A stretch of DNA of 64,000 bases from Ricinus communis (taxonomy: Eukaryota; Streptophyta; Magnoliopsida; Malpighiales; Euphorbiaceae). How positions within the stretch are numbered: position 1 is the first letter of the stretch; every line of letters starts with the position of its first letter. The stretch lies in contig NC_063256.1 of NCBI RefSeq assembly GCF_019578655.1, positions 17,060,916-17,124,915 on the forward strand. The letters are read 5' to 3'. The translations under genes were made by a program, and so were the position numbers. Below are positions 45,751 to 59,209 of this stretch, piece after piece. The notes beneath the pieces were generated by a model. That model was not told where the DNA came from, made no database searches, and saw only the letters and a program-made list of their open reading frames with translations.

Positions 45751-46800
45751 GACCGAATCCAAGCCCCAACCAAGAAGGGTTTTATAAGCTTCCATCCCAT
45801 AGAGCTCAAGCAACACAACTTAATGACATGCCTTTGCAATGGAACATCCACATCATAGCACCCCCTAAGCCTAAAGATCATCTTTAGCATAAAGAAAACC
45901 CAAATGCGACTAGTGCTTCGTCAGAGACATCCAAATTTCCGCCAACAACCCCTGTCCAGCCTCAACAGGGAATGCTAGACATATATCATCGACCAGATCC
46001 AAACTCCTCGCAATAGGGAATGCGTATAAGCTTTCGCCACACAAGGTCAGGCAATACAAGTGAATGACATGCCCTCTCAGTGCAACACCTGCCTAATAAC
46101 ACGCCCAAGCTCAAAGATCATCTCCAGCCTTAACATAAGCATGCGCCTAAGCAAGATCTGCATCATCAGCAGGATACAAACTCTATGCAAAGAGCTTCCG
46201 TCACACCACCTCAGGCAAAACAATTGAATGACATGCCCTTATAATGCAACATCATCAGCCCTATATGATGCCCGAGCATGTAGCTCATCTTCAGCCTCAA
46301 CACAAGCACAAGCCCAAGCTAGACATGTCTCATCGACTAGATCCAAACTCCTTGCAACAGGGAACGTGCATAAGCTTTCGTGAGATGAGGTCAGGCAATA
46401 CAATTGAATGACATGCCCTCTCATTGCAACATCTGGCTAATAACACGCCCAAGCTTAGAGCTTCTCTCTAGCCTTAACATAAGCATGTGCGGGTGCAAGA
46501 TCTACATCGTCGGAAGGATTAAAACTACATACATAGGATGCTCGAGCACTGCAGCTCGTCTATAGCCTCAACACAAGCATGGGACTATGCAAAAAATGTA
46601 TCATCGACCGGATCCAAACTCCTCACAACAGGGAGTGTGCAAAAGCTTATGCGACACGAGGTCAGGCAATACAATTGAATGACATGCCCTCTCAGTGCAA
46701 CATCTGCCTAATAACAAGCCCAAGCTCGGAGATCATCTCTAGCCTTAACATAAGCATACGTCCGTGCAAGATTTGCATCATCGGCAAGATACGACCTTGT
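45751..46800 (-). repeat. Spacer subrepeats, about 170-240 bp spacing
   Basis: A core containing CATCATCG(A)C...GATCCAAACTC recurs at about 45751, 45991, 46169, 46335, 46510, 46606 and 46782. It is followed by AAGCTTTCG, CAGGCAATACAA, TGAATGACATGCCCTCTCA and ATAACACGCCCAAGCTC blocks. Copies alternate between a longer and a shorter type. Such repeats are usual in plant rDNA spacers. Confidence 0.75.
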
Positions 46801-47107
46801 GTGCCTATGCGAGGCGGATCCAAGAATGTGTGCCTCGGTCGAAGGGGACGTCGCCTCATGCATCGGCATGTAGCAAGGTTGCCTATTGCTTGGTTTCGGG
46901 CATCCTATGACAAAGCATTGCCCACACCGTGCGTTGACAACCTATTAGCACGCTCTTGCATGGGGCTGGGCCCCAACAGCTTTGGTTGGATCTTCCATCC
47001 ATGTCTTGGCCTCGCCCTCTACCGCCATCACAACCGCATAAAATTTCATCAATTCTTATTCGGGGGCCGCATTAGTTCCAACTGGGGCTATTATAGGCTA
47101 CACAACA

Positions 47108-47135
47108 CCTCGATGCCTCACCTATAATAAGAAAA
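47108..47135 (-). promoter_or_regulatory. Possible RNA polymerase I start site
   Basis: The minus strand reads CTTATTATAGGTGAGG, loosely like the plant Pol I start consensus TATA(T/A)A followed by G-rich bases. It lies about 1.95 kb upstream of 18S, with the subrepeats between. The match is weak and the rDNA is degenerate. Confidence 0.22.
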
Positions 47136-47460
47136 TAAAGCCCTATGTATGCCTAAAGCAAGGGCGATGCCCATGCTCCATTTTTGAAAACAGGCCTGGG
47201 TGGGCCCACTGTGTCCGGGGAAATTTTTTGACATCCGGGATGGGGCAGGAGGGGGCTGGGGTGTTTGCAGGCCAATTCTGTAGGGGACTTTCATGCAGCA
47301 CTGTCTAGAACTTAGATGTGTTCTCAAGTCCACTGAGTTTGTGGAATTACTTGGGATTTTGGGACTTGGGGGATTTTGGTACCTTGGAGCAAGGAACCTC
47401 ATGATCATTTTCTAAAGAATAAATTGGTTTTGATTTTATATGTAGGAGGAGGGGAAGGGC

Positions 47461-47880
47461 TGAATCTCAATGGATCGTGGCAGCAAGGCCACTCTGCCAC
47501 TTACAATACCCCATCGCGTATTTAAGTCATCCGCAGGGATTCACCGCCCGATGGAAATCAGAATTCAAGGCGACGCATGGCTCGTCCGCTATGAGGGCTT
47601 AGCCAACGACACGTGCCTTTGGGGCCGAGGGCCCTACCGGCTGGTCGGCAAACCAGCGGCGAACAACGGCCGCTCGGCCCGACCGACTTAGAGGCTCACC
47701 ATAATCCAAATGCATGAGCTTCACGCCACTGAAAATGAAGTAGAAGAGCCCAGATTCCAAATGAACAAATTCAAACTTGAAAAAAATCTTTCTGATTCTC
47801 GACCAAGAGCGATGACCAATTGTGCGAATCAACAGTTCCTCTCGTACTAGGTTGAATTACCATTACGACACAATCATCAA

Positions 47881-47915
<35 letters not shown>

Positions 47916-48074
47916 TCCAGTCCACGTTCCTATTGGTGGGTGAACAATCCAACACTTGGAGAATTCTATTTCACAATGATAGGAAGAGCCGACATTGAAG
48001 GATAAAAAGGCAACGTCGCTATGAACCTTTGGCTGCCAAAAGCGAGTTATCCTTGTGGTAACTTTTCTGACAAC
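47461..48074 (-). rRNA. 25S rRNA 3' fragment (pseudogene)
   Basis: The 3' end starts at GGCTGAATCTCAATGGATCG (about 47458) and homology runs to GGTAACTTTTCTGAC at 48074. It covers the same 3' region as 15437-16025. About 70 bases of foreign AT-rich sequence (about 47733-47803) replace or interrupt the normal stretch between GCGCCACTGGC and CAACCAAGCGCGATGACC. The tandem array begins immediately after it. Confidence 0.92.
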
Positions 48075-49926
48075 CACGTAAAAGGGGTATATTTATCAAT
48101 ATTAGAACACAACCCCGTAAGAGGGGAATATCTTTAAACATGAGAAATCAACCCCAAAAAAGTGGTATCTTTGTCAATATGAGAAAACAAACCCGTAATA
48201 GAGGTATATTTATCAATATGAGTAAACAACCCCGTAAGAGGGGTAAATCTTTCGACATGAGAAAACAACCCCAAAAAAGTGGTATATTTGTCAACATAAG
48301 AAAACAACCCCATAAGAGGGGTATATTTGTCCATATTAGAAAACAACCCGGTAAGAGGGGCATATCTTTCAACATGAGAAAACAACCCTAGAAAAGTGGT
48401 ATATTGTTTAATATGAGAAAACAACACAGTAAGAGGGGTATATTTGTCAATATTAGTAAACAACCCCATAAAAGGGGTATATCTTTCAACATGAGAAAAT
48501 AACCCCATAAAAGTGGTATCTTTGTCAATATGAGAAAACAACGCCGTAAGAGGGGTACATATTTCAATATCAGAAAACAACACAGCAAGAGGGGTATATC
48601 TTTCAATAAGAGAAAATATTTCTAAAAAAGGAGTATATTTGTCAATATGAGAAAACAACCACGTAAGAGAGGTATATTTGTCAATATTAGAAAAAATTCT
48701 GTAAGAGGGGTATATCTTTCAATCTAAGAAAACAACCCCAAAAAAGTGGTATATTTGTAAACATGAGAAAACAACCCTGAAAGAGGGGTATATTTGTCAA
48801 TATTAGAAAATAACCCCGTAAGAGGAGTATATTTGTCAATATTAGAAAACAACCCTGTAAGTGAGGTATATTTTTCAATATGAGAAAACAACCCCATAAG
48901 AAGGGTATATTTGTCAATATGAGAAAACAACCACGTAAAAGAGGTGTATTTGTCAATATTAGAAAATAATCCCGTAAGAGGGGTGTATCTTTCAACATGA
49001 GAAAACAATCCTAAAAAAGTGGTATATTTGTCAATATGAGAAAACAACCCCGTAAGAGGGGTATATTTATCAATATTAGAAAACAACCATGTGAGAGGGA
49101 TATATTCTTCAACATGAGAAAACAACCCCAAAAAAGTGTTATATTTTTTAATATGAGAAAACAACCCCGTAAGAGGGGTATATCTTTCAACATGAGAAAA
49201 CAACCCCAGAAAAGTGGTATATTATTTAATATGAGAAAACAACCCCGTATGAGGGGTATATTTATAAATATGAAAGGACAACCCCGTAAGAGGGGCATAT
49301 CTTTCAACAAGAAAAAAAATCCCAAAAAAGTGGTATATTTGTAAATATAAGAAAATAATCCCGTAAAAGGGGTATATTTGTCAATTTTTGAAAACAACAC
49401 CGTAAGAGGGATATATCTTTCAACATGAGAAAACAACCGCAAAAAAGTGATATATTTTTTAATATTAGAAAACAACCCCGTAAGAAGGGTACATTTGTCA
49501 ATATTAGGATACAACCCCGTAAGAGGGGTATATCATTGAGAAAGAGAAAACAACGCCAGTAAAAAGGTATATTTATCAATATGAGAAAACAATCTAGTAA
49601 ACCAGGTATATTTGTCAATATTAGAAAACAACCACATAAGAAGGGTATATCTTTCTACATGAGTAAACAACCCCGAAAAAGTTATATATTTTTTAATACG
49701 AGAAAACAACCCTGTAAGAGGGGTATATTTGTCAATATTGGAAAACAACCCCGAGAGAGAGGTATATTTATCAATATTAGAAAACAACCCCGTAAGAGGG
49801 TATATTTTTCAATATCGGAAAACAATCCCGTAAGAGGGGTATATGTGTCAATATGAGAAAATAACCCCTCAAGAGGGATATATTTGTCAATATTAGAAAA
49901 CAACCCCGCAAGAGGGGTATATCGGT

Positions 49927-52679
49927 CAACATTAGAAAACAAACCTGGAAGGTGGGTATATTTTTCAATTTGAGAAAACAACCCCGTAATAGGGGTATAT
50001 TTGTCAATTTTTGAAAACAACACCGTAAGAGGGATATATCTTTCAACATCAGAAAACAACCCAAAAAAGTGATATATTTTTTAATACTAGAAAACAACCC
50101 CGTAAGTGGTATATTTGTCAATATTAGGAAACAACCCTGTAAGAGGGGTATATCATTCAGAAAGAGAAAACAATCCCAAAAAAGCGGTATATTTATCAAT
50201 ATGAGAAAACAATCCAGTAAGACATGTATATTTTTCAATATTAGAAAACAACCCCGTAAGAGGGGTATATCTTTCAACATAAGAAAACAACCCCAGAAAA
50301 GTGGTTTATTGTTTAATATGAGAAAACAACCCCGTAAGAGGGGTACATTTTTCAATATTATAAAACAACTACGTAAGAGGGATATATCTTTCAACATGAG
50401 AAAACAACGCCAAAAAAGTGGTATATTTTTTAATACGAGAAAACAACCCCGTAAGAGGGGTATATTTGTCATTATTGGAAAATAACTTCGTAAGAGGGGT
50501 ATATTTGTCAATATGAGAAAATAACCCCTAGAGAGGGGCATATTTGTCAATATTAGAAAACAACCCCGTAAGAGGGGTATATTTGTCAATATTAGAAAAG
50601 AACCCCGAAAGACGGATATATCTTTCAACATGAGAAAACAGCCCCAAAAATTGGCATGTTTTTTAATATGAGAAAACAACCTCGTAAGAGGGGTATATTT
50701 GTCAATATGTGAAAACAATCCGGTAAGAGGGGTATATTTGTCAATATTAGAAAACAACACCGTAAGAGAGGTATATTTTTCAATATTAGAAAACAACCTC
50801 GTCAGTGGGTTATATTTTTCAATATGAGAAAACAACCCCGTAAGAAGGGTATATTTGTCAATATGAGAATACAACCTCGTAAGCTATGTATAACTGTCAA
50901 TATTAGAAAACAACCCCGTAAGAGGGGTATATCTTTCAACATGGGGAAACAATCTGAAAAAAGTGTTATATTTGTCAATATGAGAAAACAACCACGTAAG
51001 AGGGGTATATTTGACAATATTAGAACACAACCCCGTAAGAGGGGTATATCTTTCAACATGAGAAATCAACCCCAAAAAAGTGGTATATTTGTCAATATGA
51101 GTAAACAACCCCGTAAGAGGGGTAAATCTTTCAACATGAGAAAACAACCCCAACAAAGTGGTATATTTGTCAACATAAGAAAACAACCCCGTAAGAGTGG
51201 TATATTTGTCCATATTAGAAATTAACCCTTAAGAGGGACATATCTTTCAACATGAGAAAACAACCCTAGAAAAGTGGTATATTGTTTAATATGAGAAAAC
51301 AACCCCGTAAGAGGGGTATATTTGTCAATATTAGAAAACAACCCCATAAGAGGAGTATATCTTTCAACATGAGAAAACAACCCCAAAAAAGTGGTATATT
51401 TGATAATATGAGAAAACAACCCCGTAAGCGGGTTATATTTTTCAATATTAGAAAACAATAATGTAAAAGGGGTATATCTTTCAACATGAGAAAACAACCC
51501 CAAAAAACTGGTATATTTGTCAATATGAGAAAACAACCACGTAAGAAAGGTACAGTTGTCAATACTAGAAAACGTCCCGTAAGAGGGGTATATTTGTCAA
51601 TATTAGAAAACAGCCCTCTAAGTGGTGTATATTTTTCAATATGAGAAAACAACCCCATAAGAGGGGTATATCTTTCAACATGAGAAAACAACCCCAAAAA
51701 AGTGGAATATTGTTTAATATGAGAAAACAACCCCGTAAGAGGGGTATATTTGTCAATATTAGTAAACAACCCCATAAAAGGGGTATATCTTTCAACATGA
51801 GAAAACAACCCCAAAAAAGTGGTATCTTTGTCAATATGAGAAAACAACCCCGTAAGAGGGGTATATTTTTCAATATTAGAAAACAACACCGTAAAAGGGG
51901 TATATCATTCAACATGAGAAAATAATCCTAAAAAAGTGGTATATTTGTCAATATGAGAAAACAACCACATAAGAGGGGTATATTTGTCAATATTAGAAAA
52001 CATTCCGTAAGAGGGGTATATCTTTCAACATAAGAAAACAACCCCAAAAAAGTGGTATATTTGTCAATATGAGAAAACAACCCCGTAAGAGGGGTATATT
52101 TGTCAATATTAGAAAATAACCCCGTAAGAGGGGTATATTTGTCAATATTAGAAAATAACCTTGTAAGAGGGGTATATTTGTCAATATTAGAAAACAACCC
52201 CATAAGTGGGGTATATTTGTCAACATGAGAAAACAACCCCGTAAGAGGTATATTTGTCAATATTAGAAAATAATCCCATAAGAGGGGTATATCTTTCAAC
52301 ATGAGAAAACAATCCCAAAAAAGTGGTATATTTGTCAATATGAGAAAAAACCCGTAAGAGGGGTATATTTGTCAATATTAGAAAATAACCCCGTAACAGG
52401 GTTATATCTTTCAAAATGATAAAAAAACCCAAAAAAGTTGTATATTTTTATTATGAGAAAATAATCCCGTAGGAGGGGTATATTTGTCAATATTAGAAAA
52501 CAACCCCGTAAGAGGGGTATATTCGTCAATATGAGAAAAAAACCCCGTAAGAGGGTATATTTGTTAATATTCGAAAACAATCCCATAAGAGGGGTATATG
52601 TGTCAATATGAGAAAATAACCCCTCAAGAGGGGTATATTTGTCAATATTAGAAAACAACACCACAAGAGGGGTATATCC
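49927..52679 (+). repeat. Higher-order repeat copy 1 (about 2.75 kb)
   Basis: The boundary is set, by choice, at the distinctive GGAAGGTGGGTATA monomer followed by TTTCAATTTGAG. The same ordered variants recur in copies 2 and 3, for example TTCAACATGGGGAAACAATC at 50934, 53686 and (one base shorter) about 56437. This copy differs more than copies 2 and 3 do from each other, especially between 51300 and 52700. Confidence 0.8.
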
Positions 52680-55434
52680 ACAATATTAGAAAACAACCCC
52701 TAAGGTGGGTATATTTTTCAATTTGAGAAAACAACCCGTAAGAGGGGTATATTTGTCAATTTTTGAAAACAACACCGTTAGAGGGATATATCTTTCAACA
52801 TCAGAAAACAACCCCAAAAAAATGATAGATTTTTTAATACTAGAAAACACCCCCGTAAGTGGTATATTTGTCAATATTAGGAAACAATCCTGTAAGAGGG
52901 GTATATCAATGAGAAAGAGAAAACAATTCCAAAAAATTGGTATATTTATCAATGTGAGAAAACAATCCAGTAAGACATGTATATTTGTCAATATTAGAAA
53001 ACAATCCCGTAAGTGGGTATATCTTTCAACATGAGAAAACAACCCCAGAAAAGTGGTATAATGTTTAATATGAGAAAACAACCCCGTAAGAGGGGTACAT
53101 TTTTCAATATTAGAAATCAACTACGTAAGAGGGATATATCTTTCAACATGAGAAAACAACACCAAAAAAGTGGTATATTTTTTAATACGAGAAAACAACC
53201 CCGTAAGAGGGATATATTTGTCATTATTGGAAAATAACTTCGTAAGAGGGGTATATTTGTCAATATGAGAAAATAACCCCTAGAGAGGGGCATATTTGTC
53301 AATATTAGAAAACAACCCCGTAAGAGGGGTATATTTGTCAATATTAGAAAAGAACCCCAAAAGACGGATATATCTTTCAACATGAGAAAACAGCCCCAAA
53401 AATTGGCATGTTTTTTAATATGAGAAAACAACCTCGTAAGAGGGGTATATTTGTCAATATGTGAAAACAATCCGGTAAGAGGGGTATATTTGTCAATATT
53501 AGAAAACAACACCGTAAGAGAGGTATATTTTTCAATATTAGAAAACAACCTCGTCAGTGGGTTATATTTTTCAATATGAGAAAACAACCCCGTAAGAAGG
53601 GTATATTTGTCAATATGAGAATACAACCTCGTAAGCTACGTATAACTGTCAATATTAGAAAACAACCCCGTAAGAGGGGTATATCTTTCAACATGGGGAA
53701 ACAATCTGAAAAAAGTGTTATATTTGTCAATATGAGAAAACAACCACGTAAGAGGGGTATATTTGACAATATTAGAACACAACCCCGTAAGAGGGGTATA
53801 TCTTTCAACATGAGAAATCAACCCCAAAAAAGTGGTATCTTTGTCAATATGAGTAAACAACCCCGTAAGAGGGGTAAATCTTTCAACATGAGAAAACAAC
53901 CCCAACAAAGTGGTATATTTGTCAACATAAGAAAACAACCCCGTAAGAGTGGTATATTTGTCCATATTAGAAATTAACCCTTAAGAGGGACATATCTTTC
54001 AACATGAGAAAACAACCCTAGAAAAGTGGTATATTGTTTAATATGAGAAAACAACCCCGTAAGAGGGGTATATTTGTCAATATTAGTAAACAACCCCATA
54101 AAAGGTGTATATCTTTCAACATGAGAAAACAACCCCAAAAAAGTGGTATCTTTGTCAATATGAGAAAACAACCCCGTAAGCGGGGTACATATTTCAATAT
54201 CAGAAAACAACACACTAAGAGGAGTATATCTTTCAACAAGAGTAAACAATTCTAAAAAAGTGGTATATTTGTCAACATGAGAAAACAACCACGTAAGAAA
54301 GGTATGCTTGTCAATACTAGAAAACGTCCCGTAAGAGGGGTATATTTGTCAATATTAGAAAACAACCCTGTAAGAGGGGTATATTTTTCAATATGAGAAA
54401 ACAACCCCGTAAGAGGGGTATATCTTTCAACATGAGAAAACAACCCTAAAAAAGTGGTATATTTTTTAATATGAGAAAACAACACCGTAAGAGGGGTATA
54501 TTTGTCAATATTAGTAAACAACCCCATAAGAGGGGTATATCTTTCAACATGAGAAAACAACCCCAAAAAAGTGGTATATTTGTCAATATGAGAAAACAAC
54601 CCCGTAAGAGGGGTATATTTTTCAATATGAGAAAACAACACAGTAAGAGGGGTATATCTTTCAACATGAGAAAATAATTCTAAAAAGTGGTATATTTGTC
54701 AATATGAGAAAACAACCACGTAAGAGAGGTATATTTGTCAATATTAGAAAACATTCCGTAAGAGGGGTATATCTTTCAACATGAGAAAACAACCCCAAAA
54801 AAGTGGTATATTTGTCAACATGAGAAAACAACCCTCATAAGAGGGGTATATTTGTCAATATTAGAAAATAACCCCGTAAGAGGGGTATATTTGTCAATAT
54901 TAGAAAAAACCCCGTAAGAGGGGTATATTTGTCAATATGAGAAAACAACCCCATAAGAAAGGTATATTTGTCAATATGAGAAAACAACCACGTAAGAGGT
55001 ATATTTGTCAATATTAGAAAATAACCCCGTAAGAGTGGTATATCTTTCAACATGAGAAAACAATCCTAAAAAGTGGTATATTTGTCAATATGAGAAAACA
55101 ACCCCGTAAGAGGGGTATATTTGTCAATATTAGAAAATAACCCCGTAAGAAGGGTATATCTTTCTACATGAGAAAACAACCCCAAAAAAGTTGTATATTT
55201 TTTAATACGAGAAAACAACCCCGTAAGAGGGGTATATTTGTCAATATTATAAAACAACCCCGAAAGAGAGGTATATTTATCAATATTAGAAAACAACCTC
55301 GTAAGAGGGTATATTTTTTAATATTCGAAAACAATCCCATAAGAGGGGTATATGTGTCAATATGAGAAAATAACCCCTCAAGAGGGGTATATTTGTCAAT
55401 ATTAGAAAACAACACCACAAGAGGGGTATATCTG
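52680..55434 (+). repeat. Higher-order repeat copy 2 (about 2.75 kb)
   Basis: It starts at AACCCCTAAGGTGGGTATA and carries the same order of monomer variants as copy 3. Offsets between matching landmarks are 2751-2758 bp along the whole length, so these are true duplicates of a block of about 70 monomers. Confidence 0.88.
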
Positions 55435-58186
55435 TCAATATTAGAAAACAACCCCGGAAGGTGGGTATATTTTTTCAATTTGAGAAAACAACCCCGTAAG
55501 AGGGGTATATTTGTCAATTTTTGAAAACAACACCGTTAGAGGGATATATCTTTCAACATCAGAAAACAACCCCAAAAAAATGATAGATTTTTTAATACTA
55601 GAAAACACCCCCGTAAGTGGTATATTTGTCAATATTAGGAAACAATCCTGTAAGAGGGGTATATCAATGAGAAAGAGAAAACAATTCCAAAAAATTGGTA
55701 TATTTATCAATGTGAGAAAACAATCCAGTAAGACATGTATATTTGTCAATATTAGAAAACAATCCCGTAAGTGGGTATATCTTTCAACATGAGAAAACAA
55801 CCCCAGAAAAGTGGTATAATGTTTAATATGAGAAAACAACCCCGTAAGAGGGGTACATTTTTCAATATTAGAAATCAACTACGTAAGAGGGATATATCTT
55901 TCAACATGAGAAAACAACACCAAAAAAGTGGTATATTTTTTAATACGAGAAAACAACCCCGTAAGAGGGATATATTTGTCATTATTGGAAAATAACTTCG
56001 TAAGAGGGGTATATTTGTCAATATGAGAAAATAACCCCTAGAGAGGGCATATTTGTCAATATTAGAAAACAACCCCGTAAGAGGGGTATATTTGTCAATA
56101 TTAGAAAAGAACCCCAAAAGACGGATATATCTTTTAACATGAGAAAACAGCCCCAAAATTGGCATGTTTTTAATATGAGAAAACAACCTCGTAAGAGGGG
56201 TATATTTGTCAATATGTGAAAACAATCCGACAAGAGGGTATATTTGTCAATATTAGAAAACAACACCGTAAGAGAGGTATATTTTCAATATTAGAAAACA
56301 ACCTCGTCAGTAGGTTATATTTTTCAATATGAGAAAACAACCCCGTAAGAAGGGTATATTTGTCAATATGAGAATACAACCTCGTAAGCTACGTATAACT
56401 GTCAATATTAGAAAACAACCCCGTAAGAGGGGTATATCTTTCAACATGGGAAACAATCTGAAAAAGTGTTATATTTGTCAATATGAGAAAACAACCACGT
56501 AAGAGGGGTATATTTGACAATATTAGAACACAACCCCGTAAGAGGGGTATATCTTTCAACATGAGAAATCAACCCCAAAAAAGTGGTATCTTTGTCAATA
56601 TGAGTAAACAACCCCGTAAGAGGGGTAAATCTTTCAACATGAGAAAACAACCCCAACAAAGTGGTATATTTGTCAACATAAGAAAACAACCCCGTAAGAG
56701 TGGTATATTTGTCCATATTAGAAATTAACCCTTAAGAGGGACATATCTTTCAACATGAGAAAACAACCCTAGAAAAGTGGTATATTGTTTAATATGAGAA
56801 AACAACCCCGTAAGAGGGGTATATTTGTCAATATTAGTAAACAACCCCATAAAAGGTGTATATCTTTCAACATGAGAAAACAACCCCAAAAAAGTGGTAT
56901 CTTTGTCAATATGAGAAAACAACCCCGTAAGCGGGGTACATATTTCAATATCAGAAAACAACACACTAAGAGGAGTATATCTTTCAACAAGAGTAAACAA
57001 TTCTAAAAAAGTGGTATATTTGTCAATATGAGAAAACAACCACGTAAGAAAGGTACAGTTGTCAATACTAGAAAACGTCCCGTAAGAGGGGTATATTTGT
57101 CAATATTAGAAAACAGCCCTCTAAGTGGTGTATATTTTTCAATATGAGAAAACAACCCCATAAGAGGGGTGCATCTTTCAACATGAGAAAACAATCCTAA
57201 AAAAGTGGAATATTGTTTAATATGAGAAAACAACACCGTAAGAGGGGTATATTTGTCAATATTAGTAAACAACCCCATAAAAGGGGTATATCTTTCAACA
57301 TGAGAAAACAACCCCAAAAAAGTGGTATCTTTGTCAATATGAGAAAACAACCCCGTAAGAGGGGTATATATTTCAATATCAGAAAACAACACAGTAAGAG
57401 GGGTATATCTTCCAACAAGAGAAAATAATTCTAAAAAAGTGGTATATTTGTCAATATGAGAAAACAACCACATAAGAGAGGTATATTTGTCAATATTAGA
57501 AAACATTCCGTAAGAGGGGTATATCTTTCAACCTAAGAAAACAACCCCAAAAAAGTGGTATATTTGTAAACATGAGAAAACAACCCTGTAAGAGGGGTAT
57601 ATTTGTCAATATTAGAAAATAACCCCGTAAGAGGGGTATATTTGTCAATATTAGAAAAAAACCTTGTAAGTGGGGTATATTTTTCAATATGAGAAAACAA
57701 CCCCATAAGAAAGGTATATTTGTCAATATGAGGAAACAACCACGGAAGAGGTATATTTGTCAATATTAGAAAATAATCCCGTAAGAGGGGTGTATCTTTC
57801 AACATGAGAAAACAATCCTAAAAAAGTGGTATATTTGTCAATATGAGAAAAAAACCCCGTAAGAGGGGTATATTTGTCAATATTAGAAAATAACCCCGTA
57901 AGAAGGGTATATCTTTCTACATGAGAAAACAACCCCAAAAAAGTTGTATATTTTTTAATACGAGAAAACAACCCCGTAAGAGGGGTATATTTGTCAATAT
58001 TATAAAACAACCCCGAAAGAGAGGTATATTTATCAATATTAGAAAACAACCTCGTAAGAGGGTATATTTTTTAATATTCGAAAACAATCCCATAAGAGGG
58101 GTATATGTGTCAATATGAGAAAATAACCCCTCAAGAGGGGTATATTTGTCAATATTAGAAAACAACCCCACAAGAGGGGTATATCT
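55435..58186 (+). repeat. Higher-order repeat copy 3 (about 2.75 kb)
   Basis: Nearly identical to copy 2 by eye. Differences at 56040-56470 are mostly single-base losses in homopolymer runs. The next copy starts at 58187 and follows the pattern to about 58730, then diverges. Confidence 0.88.
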
Positions 58187-59209
58187 GTCAATATTAGAAA
58201 ACAACCCCGGAAGGTGGGTATATTTTTTCAATTTGAGAAAACAACCCCGTAAGAGGGGTATATTTGTCAATTTTTGAAAACAACACCGTTAGAGGGATAT
58301 ATCTTTCAACATCAGAAAACAACCCCAAAAAAATGATATATTTTTTAATACTAGAAAACACCCCCGTAAGTGGTATATTTGTCAATATTAGGAAACAATC
58401 CTGTAAGAGGGGTATATCAATGAGAAAGAGAAAACAATTCCAAAAAATTGGTATATTTATCAATGTGAGAAAATAATCCAGTAAGACATGTATATTTGTC
58501 AATATTAGAAAACAATCCCGTAAGTGGGTATATCTTTCAACATGAGAAAACAACCCCAGAAAAGTGGTATATTGTTTAATATGAGAAAACAACCCCGTAA
58601 GAGGGGTACATTTTTCAATATTAGAAATCAACTACGTAAGAGGGATATATCTTTCAACATGAGAAAACAACACCAAAAAAGTGGTATATTTTTTAATACG
58701 AGAAAACAACCCCGTAAGAGGGGTATATTTGTCAATATTAGAAAAATTCCGTAAGAGGGGTATATTTGTCAATATGAGAAAATAACCCCACAAGAGGGGT
58801 ATATTTATCAATATTAGAAAACAACCCCGTAAGAGGGATATATTTGTCAATATTAGAAAATAACCCCGTAAGAGGGGTATATTTTTCAATATGAGAAAAC
58901 AACCCCGTAAGAGAGGTATATCTTTCAACATAAGAAAACAACCCTAGAAAAGGGGTATATTGTTTAATATGAGAAAACAACCCCATAAGAGGAGTATATC
59001 TTACAACAAGAGAAAAGAACTCCAAAAAAGTGGTATATTTGGCAATATGAGAAAGCAATCCTATAAGAGGGATATGTTTATCATTATGAGAAGACAACCC
59101 CGTAAGAGAGGAATATTTGTCAATATTAGAAATAACCCTGCAAGAGTGGTATATTTGTCAGTATTAGAGAACAACCTCATAAGAGGGGTATATCTTTCAA
59201 CATGAGAAA

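Larger units (their letters stand above)
45177..47460 (-). other. rDNA spacer: 5' ETS and IGS between 18S and upstream 25S
   Basis: It lies between the start of 18S and the end of the next 25S on the same strand, so by position it is the spacer. It contains subrepeats (45751-46800) and a 25S-proximal part (47280-47460) shared with 15230-15436. Open frames (for example 46579-47127) cross the repeats and show no protein domain. Confidence 0.85.

Noticed and set aside
46579..47127. 182-codon plus-strand ORF in the rDNA spacer
   Set aside because: It runs through spacer subrepeats and has no domain. Position between 18S and 25S explains the sequence.
49777..50874. 365-codon minus-strand ORF and its many relatives across 48.1-63.9 kb as repeat-protein genes
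   Set aside because: They arise because a 39-bp unit preserves frame. The same DNA is open in several frames on both strands, and ends coincide with single-base indels in the repeat.
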